A DNA stretch of 64,000 nt, taken from the NCBI GenBank assembly GCA_023265395.1, contig JAHFTX010000001.1, positions 1-64,000 of the forward strand. The letters run 5' to 3'. The DNA comes from Thermoplasmata archaeon (GTDB taxonomy: Archaea > Thermoplasmatota > DTKX01 > JAHFTX01). A program made the translations under genes and the position numbers. Under the pieces are notes generated by a model, which was given only the letters and a program-made list of their open reading frames with translations, had not been told where the DNA came from and made no database searches. This document shows, piece after piece, positions 9,396 through 18,461 of this stretch (the stretch's first letter is position 1; each line of letters begins with the position of its first letter).

Positions 9396-10754
9396 GTGCC
9401 AGTGACCACCTTTGCCCATCTGTCGGACCTCCACCTGGGGGCCTTCCGCGACCCCGCCCTGCGGGCCGAGCTCCTCGCGCGCTTCGTCGCCGCGACCGAC
9501 CTGATCCTCTCGGCCAAGGTCGACTTCGTCATCATCGCTGGGGACCTCTTCCAGGTCAACATCCCCGAGATCGCCACCGTCACCGAGGTCGCTCGGCAGC
9601 TGCGGCGCTTGCAGGATGCCAAGATCCGCACCTACATCATCTACGGGTCCCACGATTACAGCCCCAACCACGCTTCCATGGTCGACGTCCTGGCCGGCGC
9701 CGGGCTCTACCAGAAGGTCGTCGAGGGAGAGTTCACCACCGAGGAGGGGGGCGAACCGCTGCTGCGGCTGCGGCCCTTCCGCGATGTGCCGACGGGAGTG
9801 ACGCTGGTGGGCATGAGCGGTCGCAAGACCACCCTCGAGCGCCGGTACTTCGAGCACCTCGACCTTCCAGCCCTCGAGCAGCTGCCCGGCCCCAAGGTGT
9901 TCGTGTTCCACAGCGGCATCACCGAACTGCGGCCCGTCGGCATCCCTGAGTCGGAGAGCGTCCCCTCCTCGCTCTTCCCCAAGGGATTCGACTACTACGC
10001 CGGGGGCCACGTCCACCAGCGCGGCGTCCATGGTCTCCACGGTGCGCCGATGGTCTACCCAGGGCCGCTCCTGGGGTACGACTTCCGTGACCTCGAGGCG
10101 GGTGCGCTGCAACCACGCGGGTTCTACCTGGTGGAGATCGACCAGGGCCGTGCGACACCGCGTTTCGTCCCTGTACCTGGACGAGATACCGTCGTCGTGC
10201 GGCAGGACGCCGAGGGACTGAGCGCCGAGGCGGCAGCCGGTGCGTTGCGTGCCCAACTGGAGGCGACGCAGGTCGCCGACCGGATCGTGTTGGTGCATGT
10301 TGCCGGACAACTCGCCAGTGGGCGCACCTCCGACATCCCCTGGCTTGCCCTGCAACAGCAGCTCCGTGAGCGGGGCGCCTTCGCTGTCTACGTCAGCCGC
10401 AGCCAGTTGCGGTCGACCATCGTCGGCCGCGTCAGCATCGGCCGCTCCGATTCCTCGCACATCGAGGAGCGGGTGCTGGCGGAGTACCTCGACGGTCCCG
10501 ACCCACCTGCACCGACCTTTCGCGGCGACGCAGGGGTGAGCCTCGCACGGCAACTGCTCGAGCCGCTCTGCGCGGAGCTGCAGCCGGGCGAGGCGGTGGC
10601 CGAGGGCGAAGATCGCAAGATCGAGGCGGCGTACCAGCTGCTCGTCAGCGCCCGCGATGGGGCGGCGGGGTCGCCACCGCAGCAGCGCACCCTCGGGGAT
10701 CAAGAGACCGACTCCCCGCACGCCGGCGATGAGGCAGGGGGTGAGGAGGAATGA
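9396..10754 (+). CDS. mre11: Mre11 DNA double-strand break repair nuclease
   Basis: A 452-residue metallophosphoesterase of the SbcD/Mre11 type. Metal-binding motifs are in order: HLSDLHLG at the N-terminus, IIAGDLFQ, IIYGSHDYS (the usual GNHD as GSHD), FHSGI, and GGHVHQRG. It nicks and trims DNA ends in complex with Rad50. The start may be GTG 9396 or GTG 9402; AGGAG at 9390-9394 is better spaced for 9402. The 3' end overlaps rad50 by four bases (ATGA). Confidence 0.95.
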   Translation: MPVTTFAHLSDLHLGAFRDPALRAELLARFVAATDLILSAKVDFVIIAGDLFQVNIPEIATVTEVARQLRRLQDAKIRTYIIYGSHDYSPNHASMVDVLAGAGLYQKVVEGEFTTEEGGEPLLRLRPFRDVPTGVTLVGMSGRKTTLERRYFEHLDLPALEQLPGPKVFVFHSGITELRPVGIPESESVPSSLFPKGFDYYAGGHVHQRGVHGLHGAPMVYPGPLLGYDFRDLEAGALQPRGFYLVEIDQGRATPRFVPVPGRDTVVVRQDAEGLSAEAAAGALRAQLEATQVADRIVLVHVAGQLASGRTSDIPWLALQQQLRERGAFAVYVSRSQLRSTIVGRVSIGRSDSSHIEERVLAEYLDGPDPPAPTFRGDAGVSLARQLLEPLCAELQPGEAVAEGEDRKIEAAYQLLVSARDGAAGSPPQQRTLGDQETDSPHAGDEAGGEEE

Positions 10755-13189
10755 TCTTGCGCCAGCTGCGGTTGCGCAACATCCGTAGCCACCTCGACAC
10801 CACGGTGCCCTTCCCGCTGGGGACGACCCTCTTCGAGGGGGACATCGGTGCGGGCAAGTCGACCATCCTCTATGCCATCGAGTTCGCCCTCTTCGGACCC
10901 TCCAAGGCCTTCCCGTACTCCTTCCTCATCCGCCACGGGGCCACCAGCGCCTCCGTGGCACTGACCTTCCTCGTCGAGGGCATCGAGTACGAGGTCCATC
11001 GGGGGATGAAGGTCAAGGAGGGAAAAGTGTCGCCGGACAAGGCGCACACCTACGTCAAGATCGGGGGTTCGCGCATGGACCTCTCCCCCACCGAGTTGCG
11101 CGAGTGGGTCATCCAGCGGTTGCAGTTCCGCGAGGAGCGGGCGCCCAACGCCAGCTCGGTGGTCTACCGCTACGCGGTCTTCACACCCCAAGAGGAGATG
11201 CGGCGGGTCCTCGAGGATGACCCCGAGGCGCGGCTGCAGACCATCCGTCGCGCCATGGGGCTCGAGCGCTACCGCGTCGGGCGGGAACGGGGAGAGGAGC
11301 TGCGTCGGCGCTTCGGCCGCGAGGTCAAGGACCGCGAGCAGCTCCAGCAGCAATGGCAGGTCTGGGGGGGCAGGGCCGTCGAGCTGGGCAGCAAGGCGGA
11401 ACGGCTCACGGTGGAGCGTTCATCCATCGCCGACGAGATCACGGGAACGCACACCGAACTCCAGGAGGTCGTCGCGGCCCTTGCCAAGGCCCAGAGCGAG
11501 GAGCGGTTGTTGCGAGAAGTCCACGACGAGGTGCGCAGCCTCGAGGCGCAGCATGCGGTCGCCCTCGAGCGCATGGGCGCGCTCCAAGCGCGGCTCGAGC
11601 GCGCAGAGCGTTCGGCCAAGGTCGTCGCCGACCTGCAGGGGCGGCTGGAGGACCTCGCCGCAGCCCGCACACGGCTTGGTGAGTTCGACTCTCAGCTGGC
11701 GGAGCTGCCCCGCGCCGAGGCGGACCTTGCCGCGGTCCGCAGCCGTCAGCGTGAACTGATCGGCGAGCGGGAGGACCTCGCCCGCCGCCTCGAGGAGCTG
11801 CGCACGGCCCTCCAGGGCCGTCCCGTCCTCGAGCAGGTCGCTGCCCGCTTGCCGCAATTGCACGGGCTCGAGCAGCAGCTCTTGCAGACCCTCCAGGACC
11901 AGGGCGCGAGGCTGGCGGCCGCCCAGGCCCTTGGGACTCAGGCACGGCGGCAACTCGAGCGTCTGGCCTCCCCTTCGGACGTGGTCGTTGGGACGCCTTG
12001 TCCGACCTGCCACCAGCCGCTCGACCCCGCCCATCTTGCTGAGGTCCGTGGGCAGCTCCGCCAAGAGGTCGAGGACTCGGGTGCCGCAAGTGCCGAACTC
12101 CAACAGCAGGTGCGGACCAGCGAAGTGCACCTTCGCGAAGCGCGAGGCGAACTCTCGCGGGCGCGCGAGGCGCAGACCCAGCTGCAGGTGCTGACCACAA
12201 GCCAACAGGAGTGGGAGCGGCTCGCCACGGCACTGGAGCGGGCGACCCGCGCCCATGGCAACTCGGAGCGAGAGGCTGCCAGCCTCCAGCGCAAGGTGGC
12301 GGAGTTCGCACCTACCCTCGAGGCGCGCACCGCCCTCGCGGGCCGATTGGCTGACCTCGAAGAGGTCGAACGCAGCGCCATCGGAGAGCGCCGCGTCGCC
12401 GCCGAGGCAGGGGCGCTGCACGCCGAGCTCGACGACGCCTCCGCTGCGGCCCAACCGCTCGCCCGACGACTGGCGGACCTCCAAGAGCGACAGCGGCTCC
12501 TTCTGGCCAAGGCCCAGCAGGTCGAGTTGCCGGCGCTGCGCCGCAAGGAGACCACGTTGACCGGTCGCGTGGAGGCGCTCCAGGCGACCCTGCGCGCCAA
12601 GCAGGACGCCATCGACTCCTTGGCGGAGCGCCTGGCAGAGGCGTCCCTCGAACGTGACCGGCTGGGCCAGACCCTCGAGCGGGTCCACTACTCCGCCGCG
12701 GTCGCGCGGTGGCTGGGCGAGCGATTGCTGCCGGCGTTGCAGCAGATCGAGCGCGAACGCCTCGGGGGGCTCAGCGAGGAGTTCGAGGGGCAGTTCGCGC
12801 GCTGCTTCGCTGCCCTCTCCGAGGCACCAGAGTTGACCGTGGCGATCGACGAGGGATTCACACCCGTGGTCACCCAGGAGGGGTACGACGTCCCCTTCGG
12901 CTCGCTCTCGGGAGGCGAGCGGACCTCCGTGGCCCTGGCCTATCGGTTGGCGCTCAACCACCTGGTCCGCGCCGAGAGCCCACCGCTGCGCGACTCCAAC
13001 CTGCTGATCCTCGACGAGCCCACCGACGGATTCAGCAAGGAGCAGCTTGGGCGCGTACGCGACCTGCTCAACGCCATCGGTTCTGAGCAGACCATCATCG
13101 TCTCTCACGAGCGGGAGCTGGAGAGCTTCGCGGACTTCGTCTTCCACGTGACCAAGGTAGATGGCAAGACACAGGTCGAACGGGTCTAG
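10751..13189 (+). CDS. rad50: Rad50 SMC-like ATPase
   Basis: An 812-residue SMC-family ATPase and partner of Mre11. It has Walker A GDIGAGKST at residues 30-38, long coiled-coil arms rich in Glu, Arg, Leu and Gln, the zinc hook CPTC at residues 417-420 at the apex, the signature LSGGERTSVALAYRL near 720, and Walker B LLILDEPTDGF near 755. Two hooks joined by zinc tether DNA ends. Its stop overlaps the stop of the convergent ACT-domain gene through a shared CTAG. Confidence 0.96.
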   Translation: MILRQLRLRNIRSHLDTTVPFPLGTTLFEGDIGAGKSTILYAIEFALFGPSKAFPYSFLIRHGATSASVALTFLVEGIEYEVHRGMKVKEGKVSPDKAHTYVKIGGSRMDLSPTELREWVIQRLQFREERAPNASSVVYRYAVFTPQEEMRRVLEDDPEARLQTIRRAMGLERYRVGRERGEELRRRFGREVKDREQLQQQWQVWGGRAVELGSKAERLTVERSSIADEITGTHTELQEVVAALAKAQSEERLLREVHDEVRSLEAQHAVALERMGALQARLERAERSAKVVADLQGRLEDLAAARTRLGEFDSQLAELPRAEADLAAVRSRQRELIGEREDLARRLEELRTALQGRPVLEQVAARLPQLHGLEQQLLQTLQDQGARLAAAQALGTQARRQLERLASPSDVVVGTPCPTCHQPLDPAHLAEVRGQLRQEVEDSGAASAELQQQVRTSEVHLREARGELSRAREAQTQLQVLTTSQQEWERLATALERATRAHGNSEREAASLQRKVAEFAPTLEARTALAGRLADLEEVERSAIGERRVAAEAGALHAELDDASAAAQPLARRLADLQERQRLLLAKAQQVELPALRRKETTLTGRVEALQATLRAKQDAIDSLAERLAEASLERDRLGQTLERVHYSAAVARWLGERLLPALQQIERERLGGLSEEFEGQFARCFAALSEAPELTVAIDEGFTPVVTQEGYDVPFGSLSGGERTSVALAYRLALNHLVRAESPPLRDSNLLILDEPTDGFSKEQLGRVRDLLNAIGSEQTIIVSHERELESFADFVFHVTKVDGKTQVERV

Positions 13190-13728
13190 CCCGTCGGCGC
13201 TGTCCCGACCGGGGCGTACAGGACGACACCCTCGACCCCCTCGACGCGCCGGATCGCCTCGACGATCCGGGGAGGCAGGCGCTGCTCGGTGATGATGAAC
13301 GCCCGGGGCGTCGGTGAGAACTGCGGGTCGTCCTCGATGACGATCTGCCGCAGGCTGATCTGCGCCTCGGCAATCAGCGCTGTCGTCTTGGCGATGATAC
13401 CGACCGTCTGGGCAGAGGTGGGGATCAGCTCGAGGACTCCCCAGCCCATGGTCGGCCCGACCTCCTTGAGGTTGCACGCCGGTAGCAAGGCGCCGAACAC
13501 GCGCCGCAGGTGCGGGTCGGCTTGGATGGTCTGGACGGTCGCGACGACGACACGGCGGTCCACATCCGCAGCACGGGCGATCGCGCTGTCGTTGATCTTC
13601 ACGGTGCCGCAGAGGATCTTCGAGTCGACCACCCGAAACCCGTGCTGGACCAACAAGCGCGCCACCTTCCCCTGGCTAGGGAAACGAGAGAACGCCTCGG
13701 CGAGGGCTTCCCACATCAGACCCACCAA
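13186..13728 (-). CDS. HTH-ACT domain regulator of amino-acid metabolism (COG2150-like)
   Basis: A 180-residue protein. The first half contains a helix-turn-helix-like segment (INDSAIARAADVDRRVVVAT) and the second half an ACT fold (VGIIAKTTALIAEAQISLRQ, later RAFIITEQ). This architecture matches the archaeal family described as predicted regulators of amino-acid metabolism, in which ACT binds an amino-acid ligand. It sits divergently next to the 14-gene aro-trp run, which makes it a candidate sensor for tryptophan or another aromatic amino acid; that role is inference. The true start may be the ATG at 13716 (MWEAL). Confidence 0.8.
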   Translation of the reverse strand: MVGLMWEALAEAFSRFPSQGKVARLLVQHGFRVVDSKILCGTVKINDSAIARAADVDRRVVVATVQTIQADPHLRRVFGALLPACNLKEVGPTMGWGVLELIPTSAQTVGIIAKTTALIAEAQISLRQIVIEDDPQFSPTPRAFIITEQRLPPRIVEAIRRVEGVEGVVLYAPVGTAPTG

Positions 13729-13848
13729 TGCCTAACAACAGTCACCAGATACCAACAAATGAACCTATTGGATGTTGTCGTACATCTCATCCTTCGTAAA
13801 GACCCAATCGGTCGGCGCTAGTATCTTTCAGTGCAATCGGCGAAATAT

Positions 13849-13864
13849 TGTATATTATTATACA
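13849..13864. promoter_or_regulatory. Candidate operator palindrome upstream of the aro-trp run
   Basis: A perfect 6-bp inverted repeat with a 4-nt spacer, TGTATA-ttat-TATACA, lies just upstream of the TATA box of the ADH synthase gene. A regulator bound here could touch TBP or TFB. The adjacent HTH-ACT protein is the obvious candidate. AT-rich DNA near promoters can form such repeats by chance, so confidence is modest. Confidence 0.4.
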
Positions 13865-13867
13865 CTA

Positions 13868-13877
13868 AAGTATATCT
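13868..13877 (+). promoter_or_regulatory. TATA box of the aro-trp run
   Basis: AAGTATATCT would give a transcript start near 13898 and a leader of about 10 nt before the ATG at 13909. It is the only clear promoter seen before the 14-gene run. Confidence 0.55.
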
Positions 13878-13908
13878 AAGAACTACCGTTTCTTACTCTC
13901 TGAAGAGG

Positions 13909-14721
13909 ATGACCGGACTCCAACTTCGCCTGCGGCGCATCCTCTCGCCAGCTGATGGCCGAGGCGTGGTGATCCCCATCGACCACGGGCTGACCATGGG
14001 TCCCATCGACGGCCTAGGAGACCCCACACGGGCCATCGCCCAGATCGCCCAGGGGGGCGCAGATGCGGTCATCTGCCACAAGGGGATCCTGCGCAGTGGC
14101 CTGCCCAGCCTGCAGCTGGGCCGGAGCACCGGCGTCCTCATCCACCTCTCCGCCTCGACGACCCTGGGCCCCGACCCCCACGGTAAGGTCCTGGTCGGCA
14201 CGGTCGAAGAGTGCGTTCGTGCTGGCGCCGACGGGGTGTCGGTCCACCTCAATGTCGGCGCCGCCACAGAACCCGAACAGTTCGCTGCTGTGGGGATCCT
14301 TCAGGGAGAGTGCGCTGCGTGGGGGATGCCGCTGCTGGCGATGATGTACCCCCGTGGTCCGACGGTCAGGGATCCCTTCGCTGTCGAGGTTGTCGAGCAT
14401 GCTGCCCGAATCGGTGCCGAACTGGGGGCATCGGTGGTGAAGACGGTGTACACCGGCGACCCCGAATCGTTCCGCAGGGTGGTGCGTGGCTGTCCCGTAC
14501 CCGTCTTGGTCGCCGGCGGCCCCAAGGCGGAATCCGACGAGCAGGTGTTGACGATGGTGCAAGGCGCCCTGGAGGCGGGAGCAGCGGGGGTCTCGATCGG
14601 TCGCAACGTCTTTGGCCATGTCGACCCCGCCGCGATGACGGCTGCATTGGTCTCTCTGGTCCACGGTCGCATCCCAATGACGGATGTCCTCGGCCAGTTG
14701 CGTGCAGCCCGAGGGCGTTGA
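13909..14721 (+). CDS. 2-amino-3,7-dideoxy-D-threo-hept-6-ulosonate (ADH) synthase
   Basis: A 270-residue class I aldolase-type (beta/alpha)8 protein of the MJ0400 (AroA') family. In archaea without DAHP synthase it condenses a 6-deoxy-5-ketofructose phosphate donor with L-aspartate semialdehyde to give ADH, the precursor of dehydroquinate. Motifs are VVIPIDHGLTMGP near the N-terminus, the Schiff-base lysine in VVKTVYTGDP, and the phosphate loop GVSIGRNVFGH. The frame is open to 13831, but the ATG at 13909 follows the TATA box. Placement before DHQ synthase II supports ADH synthase over fructose-bisphosphate aldolase. Confidence 0.92.
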   Translation: MTGLQLRLRRILSPADGRGVVIPIDHGLTMGPIDGLGDPTRAIAQIAQGGADAVICHKGILRSGLPSLQLGRSTGVLIHLSASTTLGPDPHGKVLVGTVEECVRAGADGVSVHLNVGAATEPEQFAAVGILQGECAAWGMPLLAMMYPRGPTVRDPFAVEVVEHAARIGAELGASVVKTVYTGDPESFRRVVRGCPVPVLVAGGPKAESDEQVLTMVQGALEAGAAGVSIGRNVFGHVDPAAMTAALVSLVHGRIPMTDVLGQLRAARGR

Positions 14722-15791
14722 TGGTCCTGGCAGCAGCCTCGAGGCTGTTCTGGGTCGCCCCAGCACCTTCGTTGGGCCCCGCCCAGGTCGAGAAGCTGGT
14801 CGCCAGCGCCCGATCGATGGGGTTCCACGAGATCGTCTTGAGTACGCAGCAGGCAGATTCGCTGCCTACGGCGCTGCTCCATCCGTCGATCTTGCGGACG
14901 GGCGACTCCTATGCCTTCGACGGCCAGACCATCGCGTACCACCTGCGGATCGAGGGCACGCAGGGCCAGGCGGTTGCGCTCTCGACCCTTGGGAGCATCC
15001 CGATCGTCGTCATCGAGACGACCGATTGGTCCGTCATCCCTTGGGAGAACCTGATCGCTGCCGGCCAGTCAAGGCCGGGGTCGCGCATCGTCGTCGTCGT
15101 CTCCTCCGTGTCGCAGGCAGAGGTTGCGCTAGGCAGTCTCGAACGTGGGGTCGGGGGGGTGCTGCTCTTGGTGACGGATGCGCAGCAGATCGAGGCGCTG
15201 GCGAAGCTGCGCAAGGCGGCCACGCCCCACGTGCCCTTGGAACTGGCGACGATCGAATCCGTGAGCATCGTGGGCTCGGGCGATCGAATCTGCGTCGACA
15301 CGTGTTCGATCCTGCGTCCGGGTGAGGGACTGCTCGTCGGCTCCCAATCCCAGGCCCTGTTCCTCCTCCATGGGGAGACGGTCGGCAGCTCCTACGTCGC
15401 GACCCGGCCGTTCCGGATCAACGCCGGCCCTGTGCACGCCTACGTCCTGATGCCCGATGGCAGCACCTGTTACCTCTCGGAGCTGCACGCGGGGATGTCA
15501 ATCCTGCTGGTGGATGCCGATGGGCGCAGCCGCACCGCCGTCATCGGCCGGATCAAACAAGAGGTCCGCCCTTTGGCTCTGGTGAGCGCCCGAGTGGGTG
15601 AGACCGCCCTTCACACGATCGTCCAGAACGCCGAGACGATCCGGTTCCTTGCTTCGGCGGCCTCCGGGCCGGGAGGGCCCGTGGCAAGGGCCGTGACCGA
15701 GCTCAAGCGCGGAGACCAGGTCCTCGTCCACCTGACCGACGGTGCGCGGCACTTTGGCATGCTCATCGATGAGTCGCTCCAGGAGCGGTAG
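14721..15791 (+). CDS. aroB': 3-dehydroquinate synthase II (archaeal type)
   Basis: A 356-residue protein of the MJ1249 family, which oxidatively deaminates and cyclises ADH to 3-dehydroquinate with NAD. Recognisable parts are FWVAPAP at the N-terminus, an N-terminal TIM-like half, and a C-terminal half with VHAYVLMPDGSTCYLSEL and the late segment DGARHFGMLID. The ATG shares one base with the ADH synthase stop (TGATG), so the genes are coupled. The open frame extends much further upstream but is there a shadow of ADH synthase. Confidence 0.93.
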   Translation: MVLAAASRLFWVAPAPSLGPAQVEKLVASARSMGFHEIVLSTQQADSLPTALLHPSILRTGDSYAFDGQTIAYHLRIEGTQGQAVALSTLGSIPIVVIETTDWSVIPWENLIAAGQSRPGSRIVVVVSSVSQAEVALGSLERGVGGVLLLVTDAQQIEALAKLRKAATPHVPLELATIESVSIVGSGDRICVDTCSILRPGEGLLVGSQSQALFLLHGETVGSSYVATRPFRINAGPVHAYVLMPDGSTCYLSELHAGMSILLVDADGRSRTAVIGRIKQEVRPLALVSARVGETALHTIVQNAETIRFLASAASGPGGPVARAVTELKRGDQVLVHLTDGARHFGMLIDESLQER

Positions 15792-15801
15792 GGGGAACGT
15801 C

Positions 15802-17475
15802 GTGGCCGCCGCCTCAGAGAGGTTGCCCCTCGGCGGGGACCCCGCTCCTCCATCGCTCCCACTCGATGATCGTCCGCTGCTGGTCGCCACCGTCGATGCG
15901 GAGGACCTCGAGGAGTTCAGTGCTGAAGCTGCCGACGCGATGGCCGCAGGTGCCGACATCGTTGAGCTGCGTGCTGACCTGCTCAATTCGCTCGATGTCG
16001 ACGAGCTCGCCGCGGTCACGCCGGGGTTGCCGCTGTTGCTCACCCTGCGCCGCCGTCCCCACTACAGTGAGGGCGAGCGCCTTGCGATACTCGAATCCCT
16101 GATACCATTCGTCGACTACGTCGACTTGGAGGCGGATATCGCCGCGGCACGTCTGCGCTCGCTCCTGCAGCTGGCCCACCGCGAGGGCACCCGCACCATC
16201 CTCTCGACCCATCTCGTGGGCGCCGTGCCGCCGCCCGACATCCTGGCTGCAGCGATCCTTGCCCCGAGGCAGCAGGGCTTGCGGTCCACCGTCTGCAAGG
16301 TCGTCATCGAAGCAGCCACAGCCTCTGACCTCCACCAGCTACGTCTCCTCTCGAAACGGCTCGCCGCCGCCTCCGCACCGCACGAGGAGGGAGGGAAACG
16401 AACGGTGCGGTTCGCGCTGATGGCCACCGGACCCCTGGGCCAGCTCAGTCGGTTCTTGGCGCGTTCGCTCGGTTCCGTCCTGCTCTACGGCACCCTCCAT
16501 GAGCCCTCCGCAGTGACCGAAGGGCAAGTGGAACTGCAATATCTCCACCAACTCCTCCCGCTCCACATCGAGGAGGGGACGGAACTCTTCGGGATCCTGG
16601 GCTATCCGTTGGCCTTGACGCTCTCACCACCGATGTACAATGCGGCGTTCGCGCACACGGGACGGGATGCGGCCTATCTGCCATTGGCGGTGCGGGCCCC
16701 ACGGTTGTCGGCCGTGGTGCAGGCGCTCCGCGACCTTGGTGCTGGCGGGTGCAACGTCACCCATCCCTACAAGGAGGCAGTGCTCGAACACGCCGATGTG
16801 CTCTCGCCCCAAACACAGATGGTCGGCGCAGCGAACACGCTGCGGTTCGTCAAAGGCTCCGTCGAGGCACACAACACCGATATCGCGGGGTTGGAGACGG
16901 CCCTCCAGCACGCAGGGATCGTCACCCAGGGCCGAGAGGTCGTGATCCTTGGGGCCGGTGGGGGTGCGCGTGCGGCGGTAGCAGCCTGCAGCAGGTCCGC
17001 GCGGGTGCGCATCGTCGGCCGCGACCATGTCCGCGCCCGACAGGTGCGTGAGGAGTTGGCAGGGCGCCTGCCGGTCCCCGTCGATGATAGCCCTTGGGAG
17101 TCGCGGTCGAAGGCCTGTGCGGAAGCTGACGTGGTGATCAACGCGACTCCGGTCGGGTCGGTCGGTATCCTCGATGGACTCCCGCTGGAGGTGTCCCACC
17201 TGCGGCCCGATGCGGCCGTCTTCGACATGGCCTACCATCCACAGGAGACCATGCTGGTGCGGAGCGCGCGGAAGCGGGGGTTGCGCACCGCAGATGGGCG
17301 GATGATGCTCCTGGAGCAGGCGGTGCTCGCCTACCATCTTTTCACCTCTGCCCCTGCTCCGAGGGTCGTGATGGAGACCGCATTGATGACGGCACTGTCG
17401 ACGCTACGTTCGGCCCTGCAGGCGCCTCCAAGCCCGGGTTCGATCGACGCGGAGGGCGAGGAGGGGGGGGAATGA
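15802..17475 (+). CDS. aroDE: Bifunctional 3-dehydroquinate dehydratase / shikimate dehydrogenase fusion
   Basis: A 557-residue fusion. Residues about 25-240 are a type I dehydroquinase: VELRADLL, the STHLVG histidine (usually YHDF-type) and the Schiff-base lysine in TVCKVVIEA. Residues about 260-530 are shikimate dehydrogenase: LTLSPPMYNAAF, GCNVTHPYKEAV with the catalytic lysine, HNTDIAGL, and the NADP fold VILGAGGGARA. The start is a GTG at 15802 preceded by a G-rich ribosome-binding site, 10 nt after aroB'. The two steps are catalysed by separate proteins in most archaea I know of, so this plant- and bacteria-like fusion is notable. Confidence 0.93.
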   Translation: MAAASERLPLGGDPAPPSLPLDDRPLLVATVDAEDLEEFSAEAADAMAAGADIVELRADLLNSLDVDELAAVTPGLPLLLTLRRRPHYSEGERLAILESLIPFVDYVDLEADIAAARLRSLLQLAHREGTRTILSTHLVGAVPPPDILAAAILAPRQQGLRSTVCKVVIEAATASDLHQLRLLSKRLAAASAPHEEGGKRTVRFALMATGPLGQLSRFLARSLGSVLLYGTLHEPSAVTEGQVELQYLHQLLPLHIEEGTELFGILGYPLALTLSPPMYNAAFAHTGRDAAYLPLAVRAPRLSAVVQALRDLGAGGCNVTHPYKEAVLEHADVLSPQTQMVGAANTLRFVKGSVEAHNTDIAGLETALQHAGIVTQGREVVILGAGGGARAAVAACSRSARVRIVGRDHVRARQVREELAGRLPVPVDDSPWESRSKACAEADVVINATPVGSVGILDGLPLEVSHLRPDAAVFDMAYHPQETMLVRSARKRGLRTADGRMMLLEQAVLAYHLFTSAPAPRVVMETALMTALSTLRSALQAPPSPGSIDAEGEEGGE

Positions 17476-18461
17476 ACCGCACCCAGGAGCTCCAGGGTCA
17501 TGGGGCGTGCGGGGGCTGCGTGTCGATCCTCAATGGGATACCTCTGGGTGTCGGCGCGGCACTGGGGATCGACCTTCCTGCCCACGCGCGGGTCCGAGTG
17601 GAGCTTGGCGGTGCGCCCGATGGGTCAGTGGGGGAGACCCTGGTGGACCTACGCAACGGAGTGGCGATCGCCGACCACCGGGTCCCACGGGCGGTGGCGG
17701 CGACCCTCAGCAGGTGCGTCGGCCAGAGGATCGACGTGCGCGAGGCGGCGATCGATGTCCCCATCCCGATGGGTGTGGGGCTCAAGACCAGCAGCATCAG
17801 CTGCGTAGCCTTGACCCGCGCGATGCTCGCCGCGGTGGGAACCCGCGTCAGCGCAGAGGCCGAGTTGAGGCTAGCGGTCTCTGCAGCCCTCAGCGCGGGG
17901 GTCACGCGCACTGGTGCCCTTGACGATACCGCAGGTGCGGCTCTGGGGGGGCTGGTGGTCGCCAACGTGCGCACCCACGCGATCGTGCGGCACTGGACGG
18001 AGCCGCCGCTGGCGGGCCACGTCCTTGGATCCCTACGGGTGATCATCGCGGTCCCTCGGGATGACGTAGCCGTCCCAAGCGCACAGGTCGGTGCGCACCT
18101 GTTCGATCGCGTGCACCCGCTGCTCCAGCGCGCGCAGGACGCCGCACTAGCGGGGGAGTTGGTGGCAGCCTGGACCGACAACGGCACTGCGGTCGCGCAG
18201 GCGCTGGGACAATCCCAGGCTCAGGGGATCCAGCAGCGCATGCTCTCGTTGGGAGCGCTGGCGGCGGGAGTCAGTGGGACGGGACCCGCCGTCGCCGGGC
18301 TCACCACGGTCGGCGGTGCGGCAGCAATCGTCGAGGGCCTCGAAGGGGTCTCCACAGAGCTCCATCAGCTCCGACCTGCGTCCGTGCAGCTCCGAGTCGG
18401 AGCACTCCCCCCGCTCGAAGAAGTCCTCGCAGGCGCACGTGGGGGAGGTGTGCGAACATGA
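17472..18461 (+). CDS. aroK: Shikimate kinase, archaeal GHMP type
   Basis: A 329-residue GHMP-superfamily kinase that phosphorylates shikimate at the 3-OH with ATP. It is unrelated to the bacterial P-loop AroK. The ATP loop IDVPIPMGVGLKTSSISCVA (GHMP motif 2) and the C-terminal motif GVSGTGPAVAGL are visible. Its ATGA start overlaps the aroDE stop, and its own stop overlaps aroA the same way. Confidence 0.92.
   Translation: MNRTQELQGHGACGGCVSILNGIPLGVGAALGIDLPAHARVRVELGGAPDGSVGETLVDLRNGVAIADHRVPRAVAATLSRCVGQRIDVREAAIDVPIPMGVGLKTSSISCVALTRAMLAAVGTRVSAEAELRLAVSAALSAGVTRTGALDDTAGAALGGLVVANVRTHAIVRHWTEPPLAGHVLGSLRVIIAVPRDDVAVPSAQVGAHLFDRVHPLLQRAQDAALAGELVAAWTDNGTAVAQALGQSQAQGIQQRMLSLGALAAGVSGTGPAVAGLTTVGGAAAIVEGLEGVSTELHQLRPASVQLRVGALPPLEEVLAGARGGGVRT

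Noticed and set aside
11420-13477. A 685-codon minus-strand open frame across rad50
   Set aside because: Antisense shadow of the rad50 coiled coil; the Leu/Gln/Arg-rich translation has no family features.
14211-14720. Upstream extension of the DHQ synthase II frame
   Set aside because: It lies in another frame of ADH synthase; family similarity starts at ATG 14721.
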